Shown here: positions 41,719-50,305 of the stretch, in pieces
Layout: each line of letters begins with the position of its first letter
Position numbering within the stretch: the first letter of the stretch is position 1
NCBI RefSeq assembly: GCF_016901735.1
Contig: NZ_JACLZC010000013.1
Location: 1 to 55,260, forward strand
Direction: 5' to 3'
Origin: Pseudoflavonifractor phocaeensis
GTDB lineage: Bacteria > Bacillota > Clostridia > Oscillospirales > Oscillospiraceae
DNA length: 55,260 nt
The notes under the pieces: generated by a model
Databases searched by the model: none
The model's input: only the letters and a program-made list of their open reading frames with translations
Told to the model about the DNA's origin: nothing
Translations under genes and position numbers: made by a program

Positions 41719-42957
41719 TTAGCGCCGCCATTCTTCCGGCACATCTTCCGGTACGTACGTACGCATCGAATCACCGGAAAACACCGACATATTGTTTCTC
41801 ACCAGTACCTCGATTCCCAGAAAGCCACGCACTCGCCGTCCGGCAGCATTGGTCACATTGTTGCAGTATTCCAGATTGTAGCGGCTCTGGCAGGCAATCA
41901 GGGCTTCGCTGAAACTGCGGGGTTTTAGGGCGGGCAGATTATTTTCGGTGCAGTAAATCTGATATGCCTCATATAGCTCTTTGGAGCTGGCAGATATATC
42001 GGCTTTCCGGCGAATATACCCGTCTGAATCCAGAAAATCAAAGATATTGTTGTTATCTCGTTTGACAGCCTCCCGATTGTCTTTTGTGCGCTGGCTCTCG
42101 GTAAACTTGAAATTGTTGGTGGCCAGCCGCTGCAATCCCTCAAAAGCCCACAGTAGAATGCCCTCCACCTCGGCTTTCATCTTCTCGGCAAGGTCAGGAT
42201 CATCCACACGGCCAGCCGGTTTTTCTTTCGTGGTCAGCACCAGCTGGCGGCGGTAAAATCCGTCGCTCCGGTCAAACAGTGCCTGCAAATCCCCGTTGGA
42301 AAAAGCCAGCAGTCGGGCGCACATCCATCCCTGATAGCTCTGCTTGCCCTTGCGCTCCAAATCCATCTTGCCCTGGGCAGTGACGATGGACTTTACATAG
42401 TTGGTCTGACGCAGGGCTTCCATCCGCATATCGTCATCCACGCACAGGAGGATATGTTCCAAATCCGCACGGGCAAAGCGGTTCTCCGATATTTTCCCAA
42501 TGCTGCCATCCTTCATATTCACACCGAACAAATGCCCCAGCACGGCACCAATCTGGCTCTTGCCCTCGCCGCCGTTGCCTTTAATCACCATCATCCGCTG
42601 TCCCTTATTACTGGGAATCAGGCAGTAACCGATATATTCCTGCAAGGTGGGAATGTCCTCCGGGTAGAGCAGGCTATCCAGAAATTTCAGCCAGAGGATA
42701 GGTTTCGGAGCGTTGGGGTTGTAGGCCACGGGGAAACGGTTGCGGACGATTTTCGGCTTTCCCTCCACAAAGGTCCCATCCAGAAAGAGTGTCCCGTTGG
42801 AAAGATGAATCCGGTCCGGTTCCGGAGGAAAATCCTCCTCCAGCGCCGCCAGTTTCATCAGTTCCACAATGTTGCTGATTTTGCGGGGAATGTTGCTGAC
42901 CGCACAGTATTTCAGCTCCTCAAAAATTTCTCCCCGCAGGGGTAGTTCGTCAGTCAC
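41719..42957 (-). CDS. P4-type phage/plasmid helicase-primase, main part (frameshifted from its N-terminus)
   Basis: The 412-residue frame has the superfamily 3-like helicase core of P4-type primases: LFLDGTFVEGKPKIVRNRF, Walker A IKGNGGEGKSQIG, Walker B-type LLCVDDDM, and the ARLLAFSNGDLQALFDRSDGF block. The C-terminal winged part contains EAYQIYCTENNLP. It supports replication of the excised element with the CHC2 primase upstream. The GTG at 42957 is inside the natural protein; the true N-terminus is in the adjacent frame from ATG 43097, separated by a homopolymer shift at 42972-42978. Confidence 0.85.
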   Translation of the reverse strand: MTDELPLRGEIFEELKYCAVSNIPRKISNIVELMKLAALEEDFPPEPDRIHLSNGTLFLDGTFVEGKPKIVRNRFPVAYNPNAPKPILWLKFLDSLLYPEDIPTLQEYIGYCLIPSNKGQRMMVIKGNGGEGKSQIGAVLGHLFGVNMKDGSIGKISENRFARADLEHILLCVDDDMRMEALRQTNYVKSIVTAQGKMDLERKGKQSYQGWMCARLLAFSNGDLQALFDRSDGFYRRQLVLTTKEKPAGRVDDPDLAEKMKAEVEGILLWAFEGLQRLATNNFKFTESQRTKDNREAVKRDNNNIFDFLDSDGYIRRKADISASSKELYEAYQIYCTENNLPALKPRSFSEALIACQSRYNLEYCNNVTNAAGRRVRGFLGIEVLVRNNMSVFSGDSMRTYVPEDVPEEWRR

Positions 42958-43097
42958 CCGACCTTCGGCGTAAAAAAAGCCCCGTTTGTGAAGATGATCT
43001 TGTGTGCCTGCAAGAACTCATCACAAAACAGGGCTTCGTTGATGCTTTTTCCATCGAACCAGACGGGCATCCCATCAGGCTGCGCTTTGTTTTTCAT
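42954..43097 (-). pseudogene. N-terminal fragment of the P4-type primase (frameshift partner)
   Basis: ATG 43097 follows AAGGAGG and overlaps the CHC2 gene end by 23 bases. The frame (MKNKAQPDGMPVWFDGKSIN..., 47 codons) reads into GAFF and then leaves the primase register at a run of seven T (plus-strand A 42972-42978). One extra T would restore GAFFYAEGRVTDELPL and join it to the main part. It may be a sequencing error, a mutation, or slippage-based expression. Confidence 0.7.
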
Positions 43098-43695
43098 GGG
43101 CGTTATCCTCCTTTTTCAGCCTGTCCAACCGTTCCTCCAAACTGGCGATCAGGCCATTCTTGTTCAGCATCTCCACGATTTTCACCCGCTGTTCCAGCTC
43201 AGCGGCAATGAGCAAATCTGCCAGATACTCCACATAGTCCAGCATCTGGCAGGCTTCCACAAACCGGTCATCCAGAACATCTTCCGGTGTCTTGGGTGCG
43301 TACCGCACCTTCCAGCTTTCCAGAAGATGCAGATAATCGCACAATACCCGCAGACAGCGCACTTCTTCCTGCCGGTATGCTTTCAGCAGAGGACGTTCCG
43401 GTTTGGGCAGAGCGATTGCTGCCGGTGGTTTGTCCGGGTCAATCCCGAAGTCATAAGCCAGCTTCTGCGCTGCCTCGTAACTGCTAAGGTCAAATAACCT
43501 CGCCACAAGGTCGATCACATCACCGGTTGCTCCGCAGCTGAAGCAATAAAAATACCGTTCGTTCAGCTTCATGCTGGGGTGCCGGTCATCGTGAAAGGGA
43601 CAGAAAGTCATGCCGTTTCGACTGACTTGCAGCCCATAGTGTTCAGCGGCTTGCCTCACGGTAACTGCTGCCTTTACAGTCGTAAAAATATCCAT
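43075..43695 (-). CDS. CHC2 zinc-finger DNA primase-like protein
   Basis: The 206-residue protein has the DnaG-type zinc finger CPFHDDRHPSMKLN...YFYCFSCGATGDVIDL (Cys-His-Cys-Cys) at about residues 30-65. A helical C-terminus replaces the TOPRIM core, which is absent. It would recognise template DNA for the helicase-primase encoded next. ATG 43695 is preceded by AAGGAGG; the in-frame start at 43737 is less well supported. It is the first gene of the replication operon. Confidence 0.85.
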   Translation of the reverse strand: MDIFTTVKAAVTVRQAAEHYGLQVSRNGMTFCPFHDDRHPSMKLNERYFYCFSCGATGDVIDLVARLFDLSSYEAAQKLAYDFGIDPDKPPAAIALPKPERPLLKAYRQEEVRCLRVLCDYLHLLESWKVRYAPKTPEDVLDDRFVEACQMLDYVEYLADLLIAAELEQRVKIVEMLNKNGLIASLEERLDRLKKEDNAHEKQSAA

Positions 43696-43860
43696 CTCAT
43701 GTTCCTCCTTCATCTTTGTACAGGTTTCTCCTGTCACCTCAATGTACGGAGAAAAAGGGCATGGCTCAAAAAATCCGTCAGTCTTGCAAGAAAATAAAAT
43801 ACCGCCTCCAAAACTTGCAGAATTGCAAGATAGAAGGCGGCTGGATTCTTAAAATATGGA

Positions 43861-43889
43861 TTGAGATTATTCCTGTTATGGAATATAAT
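43861..43889 (+). promoter_or_regulatory. Sigma-A promoter for the excisionase-XRE-sigma operon
   Basis: TTGAGA at 43861-43866 and TATAAT at 43884-43889 have a 17-base spacer and lie 34 bases before the excisionase-like start. The preceding segment (43793-43850) forms a hairpin through CCGCCT/AGGCGG and direct TTGCA repeats, and may be an operator between the divergent operons. Confidence 0.8.
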
Positions 43890-43922
43890 AAAAAGTAGAA
43901 TTGTAAACAATGAGGGCTGGTT

Positions 43923-44114
43923 ATGAAATATCTTTCTACGTTTGAAATTGCAGAGAAATGGGGGATTTCTCCCCGGCGGGTCGGCATCCTCTGCAACCAA
44001 GACCGGATTCCCGGCGCACAAAGAGCAGGAAGCCGCTGGATCATTCCGGAGGATGCAGAAAAGCCAACCGATGCCCGCATTAAAAGCGGGAAATACAGAA
44101 AAGAAACGAGGTGA
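43923..44114 (+). CDS. Excisionase-like small HTH protein
   Basis: The 63-residue protein (STFEIAEKWGISPRRVGILC, then RIPGAQRAGSRWIIPEDAEK) has the MerR-type winged helix used by excisionases and helix-turn-helix domain 17 proteins. It probably directs recombinase action or regulates the element. It starts 34 bases after a good promoter. The XRE regulator gene follows 7 bases after its stop. Confidence 0.8.
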   Translation: MKYLSTFEIAEKWGISPRRVGILCNQDRIPGAQRAGSRWIIPEDAEKPTDARIKSGKYRKETR

Positions 44115-44121
44115 TCTGCCT

Positions 44122-44967
44122 ATGGAACAGGAATATCTCCCTGGTGATACTCCACAGCAGAGATTACAAGATTTGATGAAGGAGTATAAAATTACGCAGG
44201 CAGAGCTTGCTTCCAAAATTGGCGTCGCGGAAAGTTCCATCAGCCGTTTCCTAAATGGAACAAAGAACAAACTGACTATTGAGCAGATCATCAGTATTGC
44301 CCGAATTTTTAATGTATCCTCGGATTTTCTGCTTTGTCTGACCAATGTGCCGGATAAGAAAAATTATGACATCTCTGAGCTTGGCCTTTCTGCCGAAGCA
44401 GCACGCAATCTCTATACGGGGCGAGTGAATCCGGAAGTGGTGAGCCGCCTGCTGGAAAACCGCCGCTTTGCCCAGCTGACCAGTATGATTGCCCTGTATT
44501 TTGATGAAACGATGGCTTCCGGATTTGCCGCACAGAACCAAATCCTGCAATCGTTAAGTTCCATGTTGTTAATGACTGGCAAAGAACAGCCAGACGTTCG
44601 GAAAGCATCGCAACAAGCGGCACAGGCAGTCTCTCTTAACAAGGTTCCGGTTTTTCAAGCCGATCTGAGCAATATTCAGAATCAATTCATGGCCGTTCTT
44701 CGAGAGATCAAAAAGGAAATGACTTCTGGGGAGGGGATTTCCCAGAACATGACAAAAGAGCTTACCGAGCAGATGTTCTCAGAACTGACCAAAGGGCAGG
44801 ATCTTCATCATCCATCAGTTTCCCCAGAGCAGCTTGCAGCCATGGTCGTGCAGCCCATATCCCAGATGGGACTGGCAGAAGATGAATCACTGGCGGAATT
44901 ACAGCAGGCGCTGCTTCACATGATGGAAAGTATGCAGCCTAAGCAAAGCGATGAGAACGATGACTAA
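44122..44967 (+). CDS. XRE-family transcriptional regulator
   Basis: The 281-residue protein has an N-terminal Cro/C1-type helix-turn-helix (LMKEYKITQAELASKIGVAE, SSISRFLNGTKNKLTIEQI) and a long C-terminal helical region rich in Gln and Met without a known domain. ATG 44122 is chosen, 7 bases after the excisionase stop and behind GAGGTGATC. It likely controls the element's transfer or maintenance genes. It overlaps the sigma-factor gene by 17 bases. Confidence 0.88.
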   Translation: MEQEYLPGDTPQQRLQDLMKEYKITQAELASKIGVAESSISRFLNGTKNKLTIEQIISIARIFNVSSDFLLCLTNVPDKKNYDISELGLSAEAARNLYTGRVNPEVVSRLLENRRFAQLTSMIALYFDETMASGFAAQNQILQSLSSMLLMTGKEQPDVRKASQQAAQAVSLNKVPVFQADLSNIQNQFMAVLREIKKEMTSGEGISQNMTKELTEQMFSELTKGQDLHHPSVSPEQLAAMVVQPISQMGLAEDESLAELQQALLHMMESMQPKQSDENDD

Positions 44968-45613
44968 TGAGCGGCTTTGTACTCTGGCACAGCGAGGGGA
45001 TACACGGGCGCAGGAGCAACTGGTGCAGAACAATCTGGGGTATATCCGAAAAACTGCAAATGAATTGTACATCAGCGTTGGCCTTGGGAACAGTGAACTG
45101 GGTATTGACCACGATGACCTGATTCAGGAGGGGAGTATCGCCTTGCTTCGGGCAATCGCCCTGTATGATCCCGGCAAAAAAATAAAGTTTTTGACCTATG
45201 CGGGGCCTGCCATCCGTAACGCCATGATGGATTTAATCTCGGCTGCTTTTGCGACCTTTGAACAGCGGATGCAATCTGACAAAGATGGTATCCCCGTGGA
45301 GAGAATCTGCTTGGATGATTTGCTTCCCGGCGAAGATTCTATGCAGCGTTCCAACCTGGTTGCTGACCCCTATGCGTCAGAGCCGGAAAAGATTATGGAG
45401 GAAGCGGAAAACCGGAAAGAACTATATGAAGGGCTGCGGCGCATATCAGAACGGGAGCGGGTTTATCTGCTGTACCGTTTTGGCTTTGAGGACGATATGG
45501 AGCATCCTCTTGTAGGAACAGCTCTGCATTTCCATCTTAGTGAGAGCCGTGCAAGGTCAACTGAAGCATTGGCGCTGGACAATCTCTGGCTGGAACTGCC
45601 GTGGTGGTATTAG
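44951..45613 (+). CDS. Sigma-70 family RNA polymerase sigma factor
   Basis: The 220-residue protein has region 2 (DDLIQEGSIALLRAIALYDP followed by FLTYAGPAIRNAMM) and a degraded region 4-like end (GTALHFHLSESRARSTEALA). It resembles the short sigma factors encoded on Tn1549-like and related gut elements. It could direct RNA polymerase to the element's own promoters. Starts at 44951 and 44960 are both possible. It ends the operon with the excisionase and XRE genes. Confidence 0.82.
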   Translation: MRTMTNERLCTLAQRGDTRAQEQLVQNNLGYIRKTANELYISVGLGNSELGIDHDDLIQEGSIALLRAIALYDPGKKIKFLTYAGPAIRNAMMDLISAAFATFEQRMQSDKDGIPVERICLDDLLPGEDSMQRSNLVADPYASEPEKIMEEAENRKELYEGLRRISERERVYLLYRFGFEDDMEHPLVGTALHFHLSESRARSTEALALDNLWLELPWWY

Positions 45614-45932
45614 TGCGTTGTCGCTGCGGCGAGACGAGGGATGATATACCTTTACTTCCTTTTCCGGTCAGTCGGATTCTGCCCGCTGTGCAAATCTTGA
45701 TTTCGTCCTTGTCCGTACAAAATCCGCTTGTCCTACTGCCGCCGAAAAGTGACTGTCACCCGCTATCTGCCCACCCAGCAGATGGCGAGTCCAGCCCCTT
45801 TCCAGCGTTAGCCGGAAGCAAAGGTATAACACACTAGACTTTCCTACGGAAAATCGTGTGCCAACAGGGATGCTGCTCGCCCCTATTGGAAACCCAGAGC
45901 CAAGGGGATATTCCCCTTTGGATACCCTATTA

Positions 45933-46039
45933 TTTTTGATAGGAATAGTACCAAGCCACTAAAGTGATTTGGTTTATTCCTGTCAAAAATATAAAATCCA
46001 AATATTCTCTTCTCAATGCTTCCGAGAATATTTGGATTT
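45933..46039. other. Two long hairpins in a gene-free stretch before the helicase
   Basis: Within 45614-46097 there is no gene. TTTTTGATAGGAATA (45933-45947) pairs with 45975-45989 with one G-U pair, extended by ACCAA/TTGGT. A second perfect 16-bp repeat (45994-46009 with 46024-46039) follows. The second could terminate a complementary-strand transcript. A TATACT -10 for the helicase operon lies at 46074-46079. Composition becomes AT-rich here, so this is probably the junction of the defence module. Confidence 0.6.
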
Positions 46040-46097
46040 ACAAACGATCAAATGCATGAACATCCTTGTGTTATATACTGACTATGGAGGTTAGACG

Positions 46098-49000
46098 ATG
46101 TCCCATACAGATTTAAAATTTTTCACAAATGAGCCGGAACGAGATCTTTATAGCCGTTTCGCTGCAATATTGAAAAGCAACACTCAATTCTTTGATATTC
46201 TGGTTGGCTATTTTAGAGCAAGTGGTTTCTTTAAAATGTATGAGGCCTTGGAGAGTGTTGAAAAGATAAGAATTTTGATTGGATTGAATGTCGACAAGTT
46301 TACTGTAAAAATCATCGACCGAGTTACCAATGAAGTAAATGTTTCTTCCTTATCTGCTGCGGATGGAAAAGAAATAATTGCCGATGAAATTGAAAAGGAA
46401 TTTGAAACAGCTGTCAGCTCTGCCGTAGTAGAAAAGGGCGTTCGTGTTTTTATGGATTGGCTCAAATCTGGAAAACTCGAAATGAGAATGTATACCCAAG
46501 CACCTATTCACGCTAAAGTGTATATTATGCGCAAGGATCAAGAAAAAGTACCAGATACTTTTGGCAGTGTTATTACAGGCTCAAGTAATTTTTCTGAGGC
46601 AGGACTTATAAACAACCTTGAATTTAATGTGGAACTGAAAGATTACGCTGATGTCAAATTCGCACTCGATAAGTTTGAAGAGCTTTGGAATCAAGGCGTT
46701 GATATCAAAGAAACTTACATTGAAGCGGTTGAGCAGAACACTTGGATGCGAAGTGATATTACCCCATATCAGCTTTATCTCAAAACTTTGTATGAATTTT
46801 TTAAAGAAGAAATTAATGCAGATAAAGAGAATTTTGAAACATTACTTCCTGATGGCTATATGCGGCTTCAATATCAAATTGACGCGGTTACTCAGGCAAG
46901 ACAAAAACTCGATGCCTATAATGGTGTGTTTATCTCTGATGTTGTAGGTCTTGGTAAAACTTACATTTGCGCTATGTTGGCAAATAGCTTTAATCGAAAC
47001 ACGTATAAGCTTTTTATCTGTCCCCCCGTTTTGGTGGACTATTGGAGAAGTGTTTTGCAGGAGTTTGATGTTTCACGCTGCGATGTCGAATCCCTTGGTA
47101 AACTAGACAAAATCATTGCAAAAGGCGCCGACAAGTATTCCTATGTTTTTGTGGATGAAGCGCATCGTTTTCGTAATAGTGGGACAGAAGCATTTACTGA
47201 CCTTCATCAAATTTGTCGTGGCAAGAAAGTGATACTAATTTCTGCAACGCCTATTAACAATTACACAAGTGATATTGAAAACCAGCTCTACCTTTTTCAA
47301 GCGAAGCAAAGTGGCACGATTAACGGCATAAAAAACATTGAGGGGTTCTTCCGCGGTCTTAATTCCAAACTTGCAAAACTTCCCAAAGGCTCTAATGCAT
47401 ACATGGCGCAGCTTAGAGAGAACTCCGAAGTTATTCGTGATCGTTTGATACGAGAAGTAATGATTCGCCGGACAAGAAGTGAAATTCAAGAATACTATGC
47501 GGATGATCTTGCAAAACAGGGGTTGGTTTTTCCAAAAGCGGGAAGTCCTGAAAAAATTGTCTATGAATTTGATGAAGAAACAGATGATGCGTTTAATCAG
47601 ACTATCAGTATAATTAAAGATTTCAAATATGCTCGATATACTCCTTTGCTCTACTTGAAGGATAAAAAGAAATATGCCCAAATGCTCACTGCGCAGCGCA
47701 ACATGGGCGGCTTCATGAAGGGCATTCTTGTTAAACGCCTTGAGAGTAGTTTCTATGCTTTCTCCAAAACACTTGACCGCTTTGCCGAATCTTACACTAA
47801 ATTCATCGCTATGGCAAAGAGCGGTAAAGTTTACATTAGCAAAAAGGTCAATGTTTATGACCTATTAGATAGCGGGGATACACAAAAGCTGATGTATCTT
47901 TTAGAACAACAGGATGTTATGGAGTTTGAGACAAAAGAGTTTTCATCTCAGTTCATTCGTGATCTTGAAGCTGATCTCGCACAACTCAAGTCATTGCAGT
48001 TTATTTGGTCACTAATTAAGGACGATCCAAAGCTGGAAGAGTTTAAACACAATATTACAACCAATCCACTTATGAAGGGAAAGAAAGTGATTGTCTTTAC
48101 AGAATCGATGGAAACAGCGGAGTATCTTTTTGCTCAGCTCAGTAGTATTTACGGTGATAGAATTATCTATTATAGTGGTCAAAGCAGTCCTGCATTAAAA
48201 GTTGAGATTGAAGACAGCTTCAATCCAAAATTCAAGAGTAAAAATAATGATAAGTATGATCTGCTCATCACAACAGATGTTCTTGCTGAAGGAATCAATC
48301 TCCATCGCGCAAATGTCCTTGTAAACTATGATCTTCCTTGGAATCCAACCCGTATTATGCAGCGCGTTGGTCGTATTAATCGTGTTGGCACAGAGCATGA
48401 TAGAATCTATGTTTTTAACTTCTTTCCGACTGCGCAAAGCAAAAAGCAAATGCCTTTGGAAGAACGCATTTTGGAAAAACTGCAATCCTTCCATGACACT
48501 CTTGGCGAGGATTTTAAATATTTGTCTGACGAAGAAGAAGTATCTTCAAAGAAATTGTTCTCTGACCTAACTTCAGATTTGGATGGTGAGGAGCAAAGCA
48601 CCAATCCTGAACTTGCATACCTCGGCATTATTCGCCAAATTAGAGATAACGATCCGAAGCTTTTTGCAACAATCAAACGTCTTCCGAAAAAAGCGAAAGC
48701 AGGTAAAATGTCCTGCAAGGTCGAAGACAGTTCGACGGTCACCTTCATACGCAAGGGGGCATTAAAGACATTCTTCTTGAGCAGTGGAGATAAAGCGCAA
48801 CAGCTCACTTTTATGCAAGCGATTGAGTTGATTCATGCTGAGCCGGACGATAAAAAGGTAAGTGTTTCCAGTGAATACTACAACCATTTTTCTCAAAACA
48901 ATATTGCCTTTGATGAAATGCTGGTTGCCGAAGAAGAAGTTACCACAGAGAAAGTGATGGTTACTGGCAACGACGCCAAAATTATCCGTTTGTTGAAAGC

Positions 49001-49274
49001 TATAAAGAGAGAGCCTCGTCTCACGGATGATCAGGAAGAAACCATAGATAAAATGATTAAGTTTTGGGAAAACGGCGAAATTCCCGCAAAGGTTTCAAAA
49101 GATATTATTAAGAAGAGTACTATTGTCACTGACATTGTGGAACTCTACTATGAAATTTTAAAACTTATTCCTCCAACCTATTTTGAGGAAAAGAAAAGTG
49201 GGCACGAACAAGTTGATGGCGAGAAACAAATTATCCTCTCCTGTTATCTGGAAAAAGGAGGAAAATCGAAATGA
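46098..49274 (+). CDS. PLD-domain SNF2-type helicase (probable defence protein)
   Basis: The 1058-residue protein joins an N-terminal phospholipase D-like nuclease domain with one HxK motif (IHAKVYIMRKD, His138/Lys140, and GSSNFSEAG at 161-169) to a superfamily 2 helicase. The helicase has Walker A DVVGLGKT (290-297), DEAH 353-356 in VFVDEAHRFRN, ISATPINN, and motif VI RIMQRVGRINRVG. A C-terminal region of about 200 residues has no known domain. Similar fusions sit in defence islands beside methylases. Start ATG 46098 follows GGAGG. The next gene overlaps by 4 bases, so the two form a coupled pair. DNA translocation and cleavage are inferred. Confidence 0.85.
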   Translation: MSHTDLKFFTNEPERDLYSRFAAILKSNTQFFDILVGYFRASGFFKMYEALESVEKIRILIGLNVDKFTVKIIDRVTNEVNVSSLSAADGKEIIADEIEKEFETAVSSAVVEKGVRVFMDWLKSGKLEMRMYTQAPIHAKVYIMRKDQEKVPDTFGSVITGSSNFSEAGLINNLEFNVELKDYADVKFALDKFEELWNQGVDIKETYIEAVEQNTWMRSDITPYQLYLKTLYEFFKEEINADKENFETLLPDGYMRLQYQIDAVTQARQKLDAYNGVFISDVVGLGKTYICAMLANSFNRNTYKLFICPPVLVDYWRSVLQEFDVSRCDVESLGKLDKIIAKGADKYSYVFVDEAHRFRNSGTEAFTDLHQICRGKKVILISATPINNYTSDIENQLYLFQAKQSGTINGIKNIEGFFRGLNSKLAKLPKGSNAYMAQLRENSEVIRDRLIREVMIRRTRSEIQEYYADDLAKQGLVFPKAGSPEKIVYEFDEETDDAFNQTISIIKDFKYARYTPLLYLKDKKKYAQMLTAQRNMGGFMKGILVKRLESSFYAFSKTLDRFAESYTKFIAMAKSGKVYISKKVNVYDLLDSGDTQKLMYLLEQQDVMEFETKEFSSQFIRDLEADLAQLKSLQFIWSLIKDDPKLEEFKHNITTNPLMKGKKVIVFTESMETAEYLFAQLSSIYGDRIIYYSGQSSPALKVEIEDSFNPKFKSKNNDKYDLLITTDVLAEGINLHRANVLVNYDLPWNPTRIMQRVGRINRVGTEHDRIYVFNFFPTAQSKKQMPLEERILEKLQSFHDTLGEDFKYLSDEEEVSSKKLFSDLTSDLDGEEQSTNPELAYLGIIRQIRDNDPKLFATIKRLPKKAKAGKMSCKVEDSSTVTFIRKGALKTFFLSSGDKAQQLTFMQAIELIHAEPDDKKVSVSSEYYNHFSQNNIAFDEMLVAEEEVTTEKVMVTGNDAKIIRLLKAIKREPRLTDDQEETIDKMIKFWENGEIPAKVSKDIIKKSTIVTDIVELYYEILKLIPPTYFEEKKSGHEQVDGEKQIILSCYLEKGGKSK

Positions 49275-50305
49275 ATGCTGTTGTAAGTAAAATAGAATCC
49301 ATTTTACATAGTGAATATAACACCGTAAAATTTGTTGATCTTGTGAGAGAAATATTCCCTAATGTTCATCTTGTCTCCCCAGATAAGTTTAATAGGGAAT
49401 ACACAAACTTCTCTTCTCATATTGAAGGTTCAATTCACATTGGGAACTTTCAGACACCAGACAACAAAAAAATCATCATTATGGCGGTACAATTGAAGAA
49501 AGCTGGATATGTAGAGAACTCCAGAAGTACCCAACGAAGCTATGCCAAAAAGCTGATCGAGAATGGTAATGCCGATGCTGCTTTTATTGCCTTTTATACC
49601 GAAGGTGAGCCCAAATGGAGGCTTTCTCTGGTTCGTCTCGATTATGAAATGAAAATCGAGAATGGACGATTGAAAACTGCTGAGAATATTACTCCAGCAA
49701 AACGATATTCCTATCTTGTTGGTCAAAATGAGCCTTGCCATACGGCAATCAGCCGTTTTCAGCGTTTAATCACTGACAGCACTGCAAATCCTGAGCATCC
49801 GACGCTGGATGATCTGGAAGAAGCATTTAGTGTGGAAAAAGTAACAGATGAGTTTTTCAATTTGTATTGTGAGAAATTCCACCAGTTGCGTGAACAACTT
49901 GAATCTATTGAGGACTTCTGTATTGAAGCTGAACAGCATAACTTCACTTCTGCACAGTTTGCAAAGAAACTGATGGGACAGATTGTATTCCTTTATTTTC
50001 TCCAAAAGAAAGGCTGGCTTGGTGTCGGTGCTTGGCCCAATACTCTGAATGAAAAGGAATACAAGAATGCCTTTTACGCTCGTGGTGCAAAGTCCAGAGA
50101 ATTGATTCCTGTTGTATACCGTCCTGTTGGTGATGGGACATATCATGTTTCCAGTGCTGGTCTGAAGCAAATCAGTGATGAAGATGAAGCTATCCTGGCA
50201 CAGTGTGTAAAAGGAAAACCTTGGGGTAGCGGTCCGCATGATTTTATGCGTAGGCTGTTTAACTTTGCTGTACAAAAAATAGTAACTTCTACAATGATGT
50301 ATTAG
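49271..50305 (+). CDS. Eco57I-type (Type IIG) restriction-methylase, N-terminal part before frameshift
   Basis: This 344-codon frame begins with an ATGA overlap to the helicase. It encodes an N-terminal domain containing IIIMAVQLKKAGYVEN and a following helical part, consistent with the nuclease/specificity region that precedes the methylase in Type IIG enzymes. It stops at TAG 50303-50305, nine codons after a run of six A (50274-50279). One extra A would join it to the frame that continues with SNFYNDVLEPLFYDALNRNR. The two parts together would give about 1180 residues. Confidence 0.78.
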   Translation: MNAVVSKIESILHSEYNTVKFVDLVREIFPNVHLVSPDKFNREYTNFSSHIEGSIHIGNFQTPDNKKIIIMAVQLKKAGYVENSRSTQRSYAKKLIENGNADAAFIAFYTEGEPKWRLSLVRLDYEMKIENGRLKTAENITPAKRYSYLVGQNEPCHTAISRFQRLITDSTANPEHPTLDDLEEAFSVEKVTDEFFNLYCEKFHQLREQLESIEDFCIEAEQHNFTSAQFAKKLMGQIVFLYFLQKKGWLGVGAWPNTLNEKEYKNAFYARGAKSRELIPVVYRPVGDGTYHVSSAGLKQISDEDEAILAQCVKGKPWGSGPHDFMRRLFNFAVQKIVTSTMMY

